64,000 nt of DNA from Calliopum simillimum. Taxonomy: Eukaryota; Arthropoda; Insecta; Diptera; Lauxaniidae. The notes beneath the pieces are model-generated. The model worked only from the letters and a program-made list of their open reading frames with translations, ran no database searches and had not been told where the DNA came from. Each line of letters begins with the position of its first letter. Positions within the stretch are counted from its first letter, which is position 1. The position numbers and the translations under genes are program-made. Where the stretch lies: positions 117,637,124 through 117,701,123 of the forward strand of contig OX638371.1 in assembly GCA_951812925.1 (NCBI GenBank). Direction: 5' to 3'. This document shows positions 23,121 through 34,480 of this stretch, one piece after another.

Positions 23121-23128
23121 CAAAGAAA

Positions 23129-23814
23129 ACAAGTCGATGTTCTCAAGATTTAGCGCTGGTTGCGGCTTTGAATGGTGTTGGATTTGTCAGACTGAATGGA
23201 CAAGAGACTGCATGGGCGCTCATTGGTTTGGATAGAAAAATGTGCAATTATTTCTATTATTCTAGTTATAAGGTAGAAATATTGTATTGTACTCCCTAGC
23301 ATGTTCGTTAAAAATTATGTATATTTAATGGCCTTTAAAAATATGTATATCTATGTACAGATTTATATCTGTGACTTAAAGGAAAATAGCTTAGGTCGAC
23401 TTAAGCAAAAAATGTTTAAGCTCAATTTTTTAATGGTTTTGGGTAAAATTATTCTATCGTTTTTGGAAATTATTAAGTTTTAAATAAGCACTATAAAAAC
23501 GCCCAAGTATAATTAAACATGAGCTATTTTGCTTAAGTTGACTTAAGCTGTTTTTCATTCCTTAGAATTGAAGAAAAACTGTTTAAACTATATTTTTAAA
23601 AACTTTTAAAACAATAATACAATTTGTATGTATATTATTGCAATTTTACAACGGCAAAACGGCGCACAAAGGATTTTTTTTTTTTAATGCAGCGAAAAGC
23701 GCTTATGCTTAAGGAGCTATGTTTGTGGCTCGCTTTGTAAGTAAAATAAACCGAAATATATACGGATTCGCAATCAGACCATCACAAACTCACCAGCTAA
23801 AACTTAAAGTCACT
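23129..23814. other. Gene-free stretch
   Basis: No recognisable gene. The phrase CTTAAGTCGACTTAAGC-like (near 23395 and 23535) recurs in inverse form, suggesting an eroded palindromic repeat. Confidence 0.35.
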
Positions 23815-24534
23815 TCAGTATGGAATTTGTAGCAATAGAGATTCCAGTGTTTGAATAGAGATTTTTGGATTTGCCATACCCTCTGCCGAATTGTAGCCCA
23901 TAATAACAGGAATGTCTAAATCACTTACTGTACGTAATGAATCCAAAATTGGCCTATAAACAAAGCTATCTGGAGATGATACGTCTTCAATAACAGGCTT
24001 AAAAGGTAATGGTAGACAACGTCTGCGTTCATCTGGAGTCAATACTGGCAACGTATTCTCTAAGATCATAAGTTGAGTTACTTGGTCCGATTGCAAAAAT
24101 TTAAAGACATCTTTGGAGCTTTTAGATTTACAGCCAAGTAGTTGAGCAAGTTTGTGAGTTTTGTAGCCAGGGCTTGCTTGAAATGCCCACTCCATATTAG
24201 CGGTACCGCTCTGCATAATGGCTTTTTGGAACAGAATTTTTGCATGTTTCGCATATAAGTGTAAATGAACAGAAGCAGCACCAGCACTTTCGCCAAAAAT
24301 TGTAACATTTTTGGGGTCTCCGCCAAAATTAGATATATTTTCATGAATCCATTGCAATGCTAAACGCTAAGGTTTGTTTAAAGTTAAATTCAATTCAATA
24401 TTCTGTTTTGTATCAAAACTCACTTGATCTTTAAGCCCGGCGTTGCCAAAAATATTTTCTTCCGGTAAACACAGAAAGCCCAATGCACCAAGACGGTAAT
24501 TCATAGTGACAACCACAACATTTTCCTCCAAAAG
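23815..24534 (-). pseudogene. Carboxylesterase (COE family) fragment
   Basis: Minus-strand exons 24424-24534 and 23815-24366 flank a 57-bp intron (CAA|GTGAGT ... CCTTAG|CGT). The first reads VVVVTMNYRLGALGFL and GNAGLKDQ, the second RLALQWIHENISNFGGDP, then the nucleophile elbow GESAGA and, later, GYNSAEG with the catalytic glutamate. These are classic alpha/beta-hydrolase carboxylesterase features. It is incomplete: an in-frame TAA stands just before the first exon where the HGGAF oxyanion segment should be, and the frame stops after IPY, before the catalytic histidine. A LINE lies directly upstream. It is best read as a truncated gene copy related to fly alpha-esterases, although missing exons elsewhere cannot be excluded. 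Confidence 0.75.
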
Positions 24535-24654
24535 TTAAAGAGGTTTCCATTCGGCAAACGCTGCTGGCCACCAATGACAAGAACTTTGCTATATAAAATC
24601 TTAAATAAAAAAAAAACAAATAGTTTAAAATTTATGAAGAAGATTTAATGGATT

Positions 24655-27340
24655 TTAATTTTTATGTTGTATAGGTTGTGTCTATAACCCTCTGCGTAGC
24701 AACGACTTAAGTGAATTTTTTGATGAGTTGAGCAGAGCCATATATACTTATTCTGAGGTTATTTTATGTGGTGACTTTAACCGTAATCTTCTTGTCTCTG
24801 ACAATTTAAGTACATCTTTTACAAATGGGTTTGAAGGTCTGGGTTTACATGTCGTTAATACAATAAATCCAACACATTTTTCTGTATCGTCTTCATCACT
24901 TTTAGATAATTTCATCGTTTCTGATGTGAATAATGTGCTGTTATTTGATCAGATTTCCCTTCCAGGGATATCTGACCATGATCTCTTGTATTTAACATAC
25001 AACTTGCGTTTTCTTCCTGAGCCTTCTCAGAAGTATGCCGAGCTTAGAGATTATAATTCTATTAATCTTCAAGCCCTTCATCACGATGCTCATAACCTGG
25101 ATTGGGGTGGGTGTTTACGCCTGGTAGATGTCAATTCCAAGTGTAATTATTTTTCTGATTTAGTCAACTACCTTTTTGGGATACATGTTCCTATTAAAAG
25201 GATCATAATTAAAAATGAACATCGACCTTGGTTTACGCATAATGTACGTAACCTCATTAAAGTTAGGAATAAAGCGTATCAAAAATGGAAGCATGACAAA
25301 AGCTCTTATTCGCGAGTAAATTTCTGTGTTTGTAGAAATCGAGTTACTGCGGCAGTAAAGTTGGCAAAACTTAACTTCTTTTCTAAGAATCTTGACACTA
25401 CTCTTCCTCCAAAGAGGCTCTGGAAAAACCTTGCGAATTTGGGTGTCTATTGTCGTGTTTCTCCATCTTGTGAGCTAGATCCTGATAGGTTAAATACTTT
25501 TTTTGTTAATTCACAAAGTGCTGGTCCTTTAGGGGATCTGTCGTTAAATGAGTCTAGCGAGTTCTTGGGCACTAGGTTTGAATTTATTCATGTGGCTGAG
25601 TGGCAGGTGTTGCATGCAATGAAAAAGTTAAAATCATCGGCTGTAGGTGCTGATGCTACATCACTTAGGTTTTTGAAAATGATTTTCCCTTTTGCAATCG
25701 CTAGCCTTACTCATATTATAAACCATATGATAACTACATCAGTCTTTCCTTCATCCTGGAAGTTAGCCTTGGTTCGCCCAATCCCAAAAAAGCCTAATGC
25801 TTCCGACTATGAAGATTTTCGCCCCATAAGCATTTTGTCATGTCTGTCAAAAATTGCTGAATCTATAATTAAGATTCAAATAACAGATCATGTTGAACTG
25901 AACAGCTTACTAACGCCTATTCAATCGGGTTTCCGTGCTAATCACAGCTGTACCACGGCGCTATTAAAAGTTTTTGACGATATTAGGGTGAATTTTGATA
26001 ATGATGAGGTTACGCTATTAGGCCTTTTGGATTTCACGAAAGCTTTTAATTCTATTAACTTTTCAGTTTTATTTGATAAATTGATTACTCAATTTGGCTT
26101 CAGCACTCAAGCTGCGTCATTAATTTTCAATTACTTAAACGGCAGATCGCAAAAGGTTGTCTCCGATGTAAGCTCCTCTAGCTACCTCCCTCTTATATCT
26201 GGTGTTCCGCAGGGCTCGATTCTGGGTCCTTTGCTTTTTTCTTTGGTAATTAATGACATTGTTAATGAATGCCGTAATTGTAGGATCCATCTATACGCTG
26301 ATGATGTGCAGATCTACATTTCCAGGCCACTGGGGTTGATGGAGGATGCTGCTTTCCGATTAAATGAGGATATTCAAAGAGTTTTTGAGTGGTGTTCTAG
26401 AAACTCTTTGCTTTTAAACCCACTGAAGTCTAAATGTTTGGTGTTAGCAAAAACATTGTCAAGTTTGGATGAGCTTCCGCCAATCAATTGTGATGGTCGC
26501 ACTATTGAATATTGTACTTCGGTTCGAAACTTGGGAATTGTAATGGATAGTAAACTTACGCCGGTAGGTCATGTTCACTTTATCACTGGCAGAGTATATG
26601 CTGGGTTACGGAAATTATGGGCAAGTGCATCTTACACTCCTTTTGGTATGCGCTTCAAACTGGCTATGGCTTTATTGAAGCCTATTTTGCTTTTTGGTGA
26701 AAATATTTACCCTAAACCGGCCTTCCTAACTTTTAGGAAGTTGGAACTTGTCCATAATGCTATACTTAGGTATATATTCAGACGTCGCAAATACGATCAT
26801 ATATCAGACGTACGGTTTGCTTTCCTTGGCTGTAGCTTAAGTGATTATATGGATATGCGTAATTTAATTTTTATGAAAAAGTTAATGTTAACAAAACAAC
26901 CTAACTATCTGTACGAGAAGTTACATCACTTTCAAAGCAAACGCACATTTAATTTAGTTGTTCCGCGGTTCAATTACCTCAACAGTAGGCGCTTAGTTTT
27001 TGTGCACGCGGCTGTATTATGGAACTCACTCCCTACTACGGTTAAACAATTAAGCAATATTACCGAGTTGAAGCGGGCTTTGATGAATAAAAGATAATTA
27101 GTTCTAGTCAGACATTTGTTAAATAAAAATCTAGTCTCTGTATATCTGCATTATGCTTTATTGTGATCTAGTTTCGAGAATTATATATCTTGCTTCTCTT
27201 ATTGTTAAATCAAAATTGTTTAATAAGTGTTCAACACTTTTATTTATTAGGTTTAGTTATAGTGTACTATAAAAGATATCTTATCTTATTGTACTTTAGT
27301 TAAAATAAATAAATAAAATAAATAAAATAGTAAGATCTTT
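24655..27340 (+). mobile_element. Non-LTR retrotransposon (LINE C), 5'-truncated
   Basis: The sequence starts inside the endonuclease domain (GCVYNPLRSNDLSEFF at about 24672), contains the rest of ORF2, a short 3' UTR and ends in an (AAATA)n tail at about 27304-27330. This is the usual 5'-truncated LINE insertion. It lies between the esterase fragment and Fanzor copy 1. No clean target duplication was identified. Confidence 0.88.
24728..27097 (+). CDS. LINE C ORF2 (endonuclease C-terminal half plus reverse transcriptase), 789 codons open
   Basis: The open frame includes the endonuclease end (CGDFNRNLL, ISDHDLLYL), the linker, and a complete reverse transcriptase: VGADATSLRFLK, FRPISILSCLSKIAE, GLLDFTKAFNSINF (catalytic aspartate in LxDFTKAF), SGVPQGSILGPLLF and LYADDVQIY. 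The C-terminal region ends LWNSLPTTVKQL..., a typical jockey-like ORF2 end. The frame is free of stops, so the insertion is young, but the missing N-terminal endonuclease half and ORF1 mean that it cannot move on its own. The first visible ATG (24728) is internal to the original ORF2. Confidence 0.88.
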   Translation: MSRAIYTYSEVILCGDFNRNLLVSDNLSTSFTNGFEGLGLHVVNTINPTHFSVSSSSLLDNFIVSDVNNVLLFDQISLPGISDHDLLYLTYNLRFLPEPSQKYAELRDYNSINLQALHHDAHNLDWGGCLRLVDVNSKCNYFSDLVNYLFGIHVPIKRIIIKNEHRPWFTHNVRNLIKVRNKAYQKWKHDKSSYSRVNFCVCRNRVTAAVKLAKLNFFSKNLDTTLPPKRLWKNLANLGVYCRVSPSCELDPDRLNTFFVNSQSAGPLGDLSLNESSEFLGTRFEFIHVAEWQVLHAMKKLKSSAVGADATSLRFLKMIFPFAIASLTHIINHMITTSVFPSSWKLALVRPIPKKPNASDYEDFRPISILSCLSKIAESIIKIQITDHVELNSLLTPIQSGFRANHSCTTALLKVFDDIRVNFDNDEVTLLGLLDFTKAFNSINFSVLFDKLITQFGFSTQAASLIFNYLNGRSQKVVSDVSSSSYLPLISGVPQGSILGPLLFSLVINDIVNECRNCRIHLYADDVQIYISRPLGLMEDAAFRLNEDIQRVFEWCSRNSLLLNPLKSKCLVLAKTLSSLDELPPINCDGRTIEYCTSVRNLGIVMDSKLTPVGHVHFITGRVYAGLRKLWASASYTPFGMRFKLAMALLKPILLFGENIYPKPAFLTFRKLELVHNAILRYIFRRRKYDHISDVRFAFLGCSLSDYMDMRNLIFMKKLMLTKQPNYLYEKLHHFQSKRTFNLVVPRFNYLNSRRLVFVHAAVLWNSLPTTVKQLSNITELKRALMNKR

Positions 27341-27349
27341 AAACTCGAA

Positions 27350-27783
27350 ACTTCACGAAAATACGCGACAGTTCGAGATGTCAATAAAAACAGTGATGCC
27401 AAGTTTTGTCAAGAAACTATTAGCCGAGAGAATCAACGAGATGTTGCCAGATGTTTCGCTAATGCAATTCTAGAATATTCATATGGGCATAAAAGGAGCT
27501 GTTCATTACAGCTGAACACAGTTGATTTTAAGCAACAGAGCTAAAAGGTTGTACACACAGTGTCAGTGAAAGTAAATAAAGTGCTAATTGAAATATAAGA
27601 TTTTGAATGTAAATAAACAGTAAAACAAACAATTGTACCGTGTTAAAATAAACGTTTGTGATTAAAATAAACCATTTTATAATTAAATAAAGTGTGTGTT
27701 TTTGATTGCTACACAATCCAGTGATCGAACTCAGAAAACTATAAGTGATTGAAATTATCGTCATAGAGACAGGAAATTTCGTA
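27350..27783 (+). promoter_or_regulatory. LTR-derived leader and promoter of Fanzor copy 1
   Basis: This is the sequence of the solo LTR at 6951-7408, starting at GAAACTTCACGAAAATA and running to GACAGGAAATTTCGTA, within a few bases of the LTR end. It contains a TATA-like GGCATAAAAGGAGC (about 27484-27497) where intact LTRs have GGTATAAAAG. The Fanzor start codon follows 15 bp after its end. A block CAAGAAACTATTAGCCGA, absent from the other LTRs, is shared only with Fanzor copy 3. Confidence 0.75.
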
Positions 27784-27798
27784 TGAATTGAAATTTCA

Positions 27799-29590
27799 AT
27801 GGCGAAAAGACTAAGTGATTTTAACAATAGTAGTAAACAATATACAGAATTTGTAATAAAAAAAGCTCTATTTTCAACATGCAAGAATGAAGAAATTTAC
27901 CATAAAATTCAACAAGACGTTGACGAAATGTCGGCACTCTTTGTAGAAGTTTCCAGGTAATTATAATATTCAAGAGTTACAATGTCATTATTTTTCTACA
28001 CACACACACACACACAGATATATACATTTTGTTCTAATGAGAAAATGGAAAGCTGGAGATTTTGACGAAACAAAATTTGCCGATTATTATTATCATTTGA
28101 TGGTAAAGAAAAAATCAAAGTACATTATCGACGAGGACTATGCTTAATTTCGTAAAGATTTGCCGTTTTACAACAGTGCATACCGATCAAATTTATTCAT
28201 CGATTCCGCCAATCAGTATAGCGTCATATTTCACAACAACATATGGATGCATGCGTATAGTAGACTACGAAGGTTTTTCAAGAAATTCACTGAAGATAAT
28301 ACAAAAATCTATAATACATTAAACTATTTATTCTGCGACCAAGATGACAATAAAAACAAAGAGCCAGATTTTGATCTATTGATTCATTTGATCGACGAAT
28401 TATAATGAAATGGTGAAAAATTATCCAACTTGAAAAATAAAAAACTATATTGGTCAACAGGCATTAAACTATTTTTCAATCTACAAAGATTCAACGAAAG
28501 AAACAATTATCGCAATTTCTCAATGATTCCCGTATTCAAACACGGAGCACATCATATTCGCTATGATTCGTTTGCCTTCTATTCGCTGTTGTGTTCGTTA
28601 AAGTTGTACAAGGGTCCATGGAAAACTTTCGATCGTGCAGAACATTGGCAAAAATATTTCAAAATTCCGTATGCTCAATCCTTGTCAGAGAAAAAATTTG
28701 ATTATTCTTTACAGACCGACGGTTTAGCTGTATCGTTTCTAATGCGAAAACCAATTGCAAAGTTAAATACTGCAAAGAATTCTGTAAAACGAAAAAGAAC
28801 TTCAGCAATTCGAGGCGAAAACAAAGAAATTGAACACTATACAAATGTACATTTGGAGAAAATACGCTCAACAGAATATGCCAACAAAATTGGTCTTGAT
28901 CCGGGATTACGTTTGATATATGGTGGAGTTCGTAATGGAAAGCCAATTAAATTGAAAAATTCTACATATCATCATATGAGCGGATTCTATTCGCGCAAAT
29001 GTAAATTAAAAAGATTCACTTCAATGTGCCCAGAAAATACAATATATTCGGCCAATTCAATTGAGGATCTGGAGAACTATACGCAATACGAATTGGAAAT
29101 ATTTCTTGAAAAACAAATGATTTTCAGTCAACGTAAAGTAACCAGATTAAAATTACAAAAATACATTTGTGTAGAGAAGACTTGTCATAAGCTGGCTAAA
29201 GAACTTGTTGGACCTGGTAATAATGGATCGACTCTAATTTGTATCGGTTCAAGTGAAATCTCATCAGGGTCACCAGTGCGCGGCTATGTACGGACACCAC
29301 ATCGGAAATTTGTACGGGCATTGCGAGAACATAAAAATGTCGACGTTATGTTAGTTAATGAATATAGAACCACTAAGCTATGTGCAAATTGTTATTTTGA
29401 AAATAAAACATCACGATCACCGCACAGGTATCAATTTTGTCCAAATTGCAATACTTGTTGGAATCGTGATGTTAATGCTGGTGCTAATATATTGTACTTG
29501 GGCCAATGTATTATTGCCGGTATCAAAAGAAATGAAAATTTTTGTAAAGGTACTACTATTTCTGGTATAGCGAAAAATGTATATACTTGA
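27799..29590 (+). pseudogene. Fanzor (TnpB-like nuclease) copy 1, inactivated by stop codons
   Basis: Exon 1 is 27799-27956 and exon 2 is 28018-29590, with intron CAG|GTAATT ... CACACAG|A at the same codon as in copy 2. No indel disturbs the frame: exon 2 is 1 + 1572 nt. Three stops break it: TAA 28145-28147 (AAA in copy 3) and TAA-TGA at 28403-28408, where copy 2 reads CAA TGG-type codons (LQWRGEK). Downstream, all nuclease motifs remain: LQTDGLAVSFLM, RuvC-I IGLDPGLRLIYGG, VNEYRTTKLC, the CANC...CPNC ribbon and RuvC-III NRDVNAGANIL. A C-terminal frame alone is open over 28430-29590. It is about 97% like copy 3 and clearly diverged from copy 2. It is followed by the conserved 3' end. Confidence 0.9.
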
Positions 29591-29671
29591 CCGATTTTAT
29601 TGTAATAAATAAAAATGGTTTAACTCTGGAAAATTCAGATAACATAATCGTGTTGTCTGGATCTGAAAGGG
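29591..29671 (+). ncRNA. Conserved 3' end of Fanzor copy 1, candidate guide-RNA scaffold
   Basis: 81 bp from stop codon to element end. It contains GTTTAACTCTGGAAAATTCAG and a hairpin CAGATAACA-TAATCG-TGTTGTCTG (nine pairs, one G-U), then GATCTGAAAGGG at the boundary. The same end is found in copies 2 and 3. TnpB and Fanzor systems draw their guide RNA scaffold from this position. That it is transcribed as such is inference. Confidence 0.4.
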
Positions 29672-29943
29672 TTATCGAGCTTTTGCCATCTCTTATGTTC
29701 TTTTGTCATTTTTTTGTTTCAATTCTATTCAATTTCTGATAGTTCATTCTTGCTGTCAAAGTGTTTACTTCGTTTTTAGTTTTATTTTTTTATTCTTTTT
29801 TTTTTAAAAGTGATAAAAAATCGGAATTTTTAATACAACTGATGTTTGAAAAAAGAAAAAATTCAGTAAACGGAAGCAATAGAATTAAACAAGAAAGTGC
29901 AATTAAAGTTGTGTTAAATTAAACGCGTATTTGGACAGGCACG

Positions 29944-30896
29944 ATGGAAAATTCCACGCAATATCACTCAACAACTGATAGGGATTATGAAGGTGACGAA
30001 GAAGAACAAGAACACACCTCTTTCTCTTGCTCCACAACCCATGCATCCATGACGCTGCAGGCACAGCGCCAATCAGTGGATAGTAGTTATGAGGCCGATG
30101 AAGAATTCGGTATGAAATATATCAATTCTGCGACAGATGTACCTGTTGAGCCGGCAAGAGAGGAAGAAAACGAACACCTAAAAATACAACAATCAGAACA
30201 GGTGCTAGAACACTTGGGTTTAGATTTAGCTTTCGAAGAAAGTCTTGATTTTAGTTATCCATTTTTAAATGCATCCACCTTAATGGAGGATGAGACAGAA
30301 GCCTCCGTGAAAGCCTTATTGTATAGTGAAGAAAATGAATTATTTTCACAGTACTTGAATGAAAACGCATTACCTTTACCATTAACATTATCACCAATTT
30401 CATCTTCATCACCTCCACGACCGTCATTAAATTCTTCAATTATATCATCACCGTTAACACCCTTATTTTCACCACCATCACCGATAACGTCAACTCGTCC
30501 AATTTTAACAACAGTTGGTAACGATGCGTTGACACAAAATCGTTATCTCAATGAGGATGACAGCCAGGCACACACTTGCGACAACACTTCACCTCTATAT
30601 ACCAACGATAGTGATAGTGGCATATGCTTTACTTTTGAATATGAATTTCAAGACCAACAACTGGTGCAAGTTCAACCAATAGTGTCGCTAACTATGCCAA
30701 CTACATCAATATTATCCGATGATACATCACCAGTTTCTGTGCCAATGTCTGCAATAATCTCTTCCTCTCCAACGTCATGTAATTTCAATCGATTAGTAGA
30801 GTCGACTACTGGTTATCAAACGCAGCAAAGCTGGAATGTTTCCAAGCCAACTCCCTCATCTAATTTTGTCACTAACGACACCAGTAGCGGTTGCAG
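29944..30896 (+). CDS. Probable first coding exon of Mtf-1 (acidic, Ser/Pro-rich)
   Basis: An ATG at 29944 opens about 318 codons: an acidic N-terminus (DRDYEGDEEEQEHTSF), a glutamate-rich middle, and Ser/Pro/Thr-rich stretches (LSPISSSSPPRPSLN). Composition suggests an activation domain and no known fold is visible. The frame stops only three bases past a good donor (TTGCAG|GTAGTC, 30897), which argues for splicing. The next host exon on this strand is the Mtf-1 zinc-finger exon at 46382, so this is inferred to be its 5' exon. A donor one step upstream (AGCG|GTTGCA, 30890) would join in phase with an acceptor at 46388; an extra unseen exon is also possible. It could also belong to an unrelated gene. 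Confidence 0.5.
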
Positions 30897-31338
30897 GTAG
30901 TCACAAATTATGTGTATGTGGTTGTGCTAATTTTCTTTTGCACTTTTCGCTTTTTCTCTTCAGGAATGGCTTAATTTTCGATTTTCTTTTGTTTACAACA
31001 AAGCTTAATGGTATTTATTAGAATGTATTTGCTTATATTTAAAAAAATAAAGTTTGAGCAATGTAAGTATAGTATAACTCATCATCAATACACCTTCCCC
31101 TAATCGTACTAATCTTGTCCTTGCAATTGCCTAGATTTCTATAATTTGTTTTTACCAAAAAAATTCACATATGTGTATATTTTAACACTTAGTGACAAAA
31201 TAATTTTCATTTGAGTGATACTCGTATATAAAGATAAGTTAGAGTAGAATTATCTTCATTACTGATTTCAGCTACATAAATATCATCTCGTGAGTTCTAT
31301 TTATACTTTATGCTCTCTTTTGCTCTGGCTTATATATA

Positions 31339-31940
31339 CAGTTGTGTTCGAAATAATAAGAATAACCAAAGTGAAAATTGAAAATGTTCTTAAATATGTG
31401 TTATAATTTATTTTAAAACAAAAGCTTATGCTATGCTAATAAAACATAAGTTGTTAAGAAAATGCAATTGTGATGCTAAAATAGTTCCTTATTGTTTGCA
31501 ACGTGCAGCACTACATTGCTAAGTCCAAAAATGCCTGTTCGATAAAATAATAACAAGTAGAGGAAACATACGTCACTAAGTCTTAATATGCTTCTATTAG
31601 AAAATATACTTATTAAATTTAATATAAAGTAGCTCCACTACTCTTGCATACCTCGACCTCATAGATGCTATTAGAATGCTGCATCTGGAAAACGGTATGG
31701 CCTCCCAAGTATTCTTCGCAGCTTCTCACAATTCTTGAGCATTTTTTTGGTTTCGCACCCCTTACTCCTTTCTTAACATCTACCCAAAGATGTTCTACTG
31801 GATTAAGGTCTGGTGATTGCACTGGCCACTCCATGACCCTAATATTTTGGACTTGAAACCAATCTTTCGCTTTTTTTGATGTATGCTTCGGGTCATTATC
31901 TTGCTGGAAGACCCATCGCAAAGGCATTTTTTCTTCAGAT
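31339..31940 (-). mobile_element. Tc1-like transposon, truncated
   Basis: The left end CAGTTGTGTTCGAAATAATA follows a TA dinucleotide, as in Tc1-type termini. Internally, the minus strand (31619-31927) encodes the transposase C-terminal half: FQQDNDPKHTS with the second catalytic aspartate and SPDLNPVEHLW with the third acidic residue. The frame loses similarity after VKKGV. The N-terminal half and the right end are missing. Confidence 0.8.
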
Positions 31941-33429
31941 TAAGACAACATAACCGTCTCTAATTTTTACAATTTCCCCCTACCGTATTCTGAAAAAGTT
32001 TTTATGAATGAAAAACTAAAAATAGTTTTGTTGCACTCTGATTAAAGATACAAAAATGTACATCAGAGCGAATTAATTTGCTCGATATGCAATCTTTGGC
32101 CATGTTCCGTTGATTTTCAACGGAGTTCAAACAGAATTTGCAGCCTCGAAATTCCATATGTTCCCCGAGAGTTTTTTTTTCTAGGAATCTACCATAGAAT
32201 CCGAATACCAAAAAGTGTAAAGCAGCGTTCTTCACCAGTCTGCGGCAATTTAATGCCGGTCTACAAAATTATATCGCCTGTCCGCAGCTGTAAAAAGTTT
32301 CAAGAACTATGGTGTAGGGTGTTTACATAAAAGGTCAAAAATTAATTTAGGTAACATTTTTTTTTTATATAAAAAAGTTAAGGATTTTGTTCTGTTTATT
32401 GAAAATTTATTTTTGTTCGATGCTGTATTTATCATTATAAGCATCACCATCGTGCCAGCCATGCCATCTTCAATCTCAAATGCAACAACAATTTATGATT
32501 TTTCGTCAGGTGTGAAAATTATTTTACGAGTGTATAGATACTCTCAACCCACTCATTTTCCGTTAAGGAAAAGCAAGAAATGTTCGAACATTTGCCAAAT
32601 AATTGAAAGTTAAAATTCTGCATTCACTTGCTAATCGTGTCTCGGAAATCCTACAAAAAATAAAAATATTTATAAATATTTTAAACATTTAGCGTACACA
32701 TTGCATCTTAATAACTAAATTAACAAGTTTAATTATAAATATTGCATTCATTTTGCATTTAATCGGCAAATGTAAAATTGAATTCTTTTTTATACATATC
32801 GTACATTTGCTCTATTATAACTAAAATTAGCTACAGATGCGTCGTCAGTTCTATTTATTGTGTTTTTGTTCGTTTTAATACAACAATTTATTATATTTAA
32901 CAATTTAATGCTATTTTTAAATATTCTAATCATAATTTTCTTTTATTTTTCGTGATGTTTTATTTGTAGTACTTTTAATGGTACATACAAAAAAAGATAC
33001 ATCAAACTTAATGTAAACACACTTTCAAATGTGCTTACCAGAGTCGTACAAGAATTAATTTTTTCAATTACCATTTTAATAATTTTTGTAAAAAGACTAA
33101 GATCTATCACTTTCGATTTTTTTATAATTGAGTTAAAAACAAGAAATTTAAAATATTTCTGTACACCGACTTACAGCTTACACATACAAAAACCATTAAC
33201 AGAACGACCCTATAGGAAATTCAACAGCTATAAAAGCGGTTTAAAACTACTTTTTTTTTCAACTACAACCGGTTGAAGTTCTGACTTTTTTCCTTGCAAG
33301 AGACTGGTTAATTTAACATGGTTTAAAACCGGTTTATTTTAAACTGGTAAATAGTCAATTGACCCAATCTGGTTTGAAAATTAGTTAGTTGTTATTCCAC
33401 TACAAGAACTTCGATAGTACATATATGTA

Positions 33430-34448
33430 TATGGGACGTTTCACGTCAACTATGCCAGCTCGCTGCCCAAAATCTGGTGCGTCTAAATAGGTCATATGAT
33501 AGCTCATTTTTCTTGTTGAAGTGACTGCTTTCGAATGCCGAGTGCTGTTTTTGAAAAAACAATACGGCAGAACAATATGGCGACAAGAAACCCATCTTTC
33601 TTGGAAAAAATCATCAAGTAGATTCATTTATCACGTTATATCTCACAAACGACACAAGATTATTTGGTAAAATTTTGCAACTCGAGGTCTAGTGAAACTA
33701 TCTTGGAACTAGCGAAAAGTGGGCGGGATTAAGTAAGTGACACGCCCACTTTTTACCATTTTGTGAATTGAATTCAATATATCTCGAAAGCGGTTTCAAC
33801 GATTTTGATAAAAAGCTAGGATCACCTATTCGTAGAGATCAGTATTAATTTATAGAGTGTCAAAAATTATATAGTCTCGCATATCGGCGTGGCACCGCCA
33901 AAAAATGGGCGAAATATCACCAGTGGGCGTGGTACCTCCCATACAAGTAAAATACGTTATGTGGTATAACTCAAAAACTATATAAAATATTTTGATTCAA
34001 TTTCGTTGGAAGGTGTGAATTATAAGTACCTTGAAATAGATAAAAACTAGAAAGCATTAAATGAGTGCCACGCTCACTTTTTAACAATTGAAAATTTAAA
34101 CTCAATAATGATCAATGCACTGTTCACCCGGTCGGTTTTTTTATAAAACGCTCTCAGCTTTACCCAGGAGCAACAGCGGGGACGTGGCGGAATTTGATCC
34201 CATTGTGTGTTTTTTTTATTTTTTTTTTTTAATTTTTTTTTTTTTGTAATTTTTTAAAATAACTTTTTTTTTTATCATTCATATTGAAATTATTTGATTA
34301 AATATATTGAATGGTAAATAGATATGTCTTATTCTTTTTGCAAGTATTGAAACACTTTTATTTATTTTTTTTTTTTAAGAACTTGAAACTGAAGTCCAGA
34401 CTTCGATAGTATCAAAAATTCAGTCTAGGCATCAGTTTCAAGTTCTTG

Positions 34449-34480
<32 letters not shown>

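Noticed and set aside
27528..27884. Minus-strand frames (118 codons) in the LTR leader of Fanzor copies 1 and 3
   Set aside because: They are antisense to the LTR and Fanzor exon 1, conserved only because the DNA is shared, and have no domain.
30251..30439. Minus-strand frame opposite the putative Mtf-1 first exon
   Set aside because: Repetitive Met/Val composition arising from antisense of Ser/Thr/Pro codons.
32002..32235. Minus-strand 77-codon frame next to the Tc1 fragment
   Set aside because: It was considered as more transposase, but no Tc1 motif could be matched and stops surround it.
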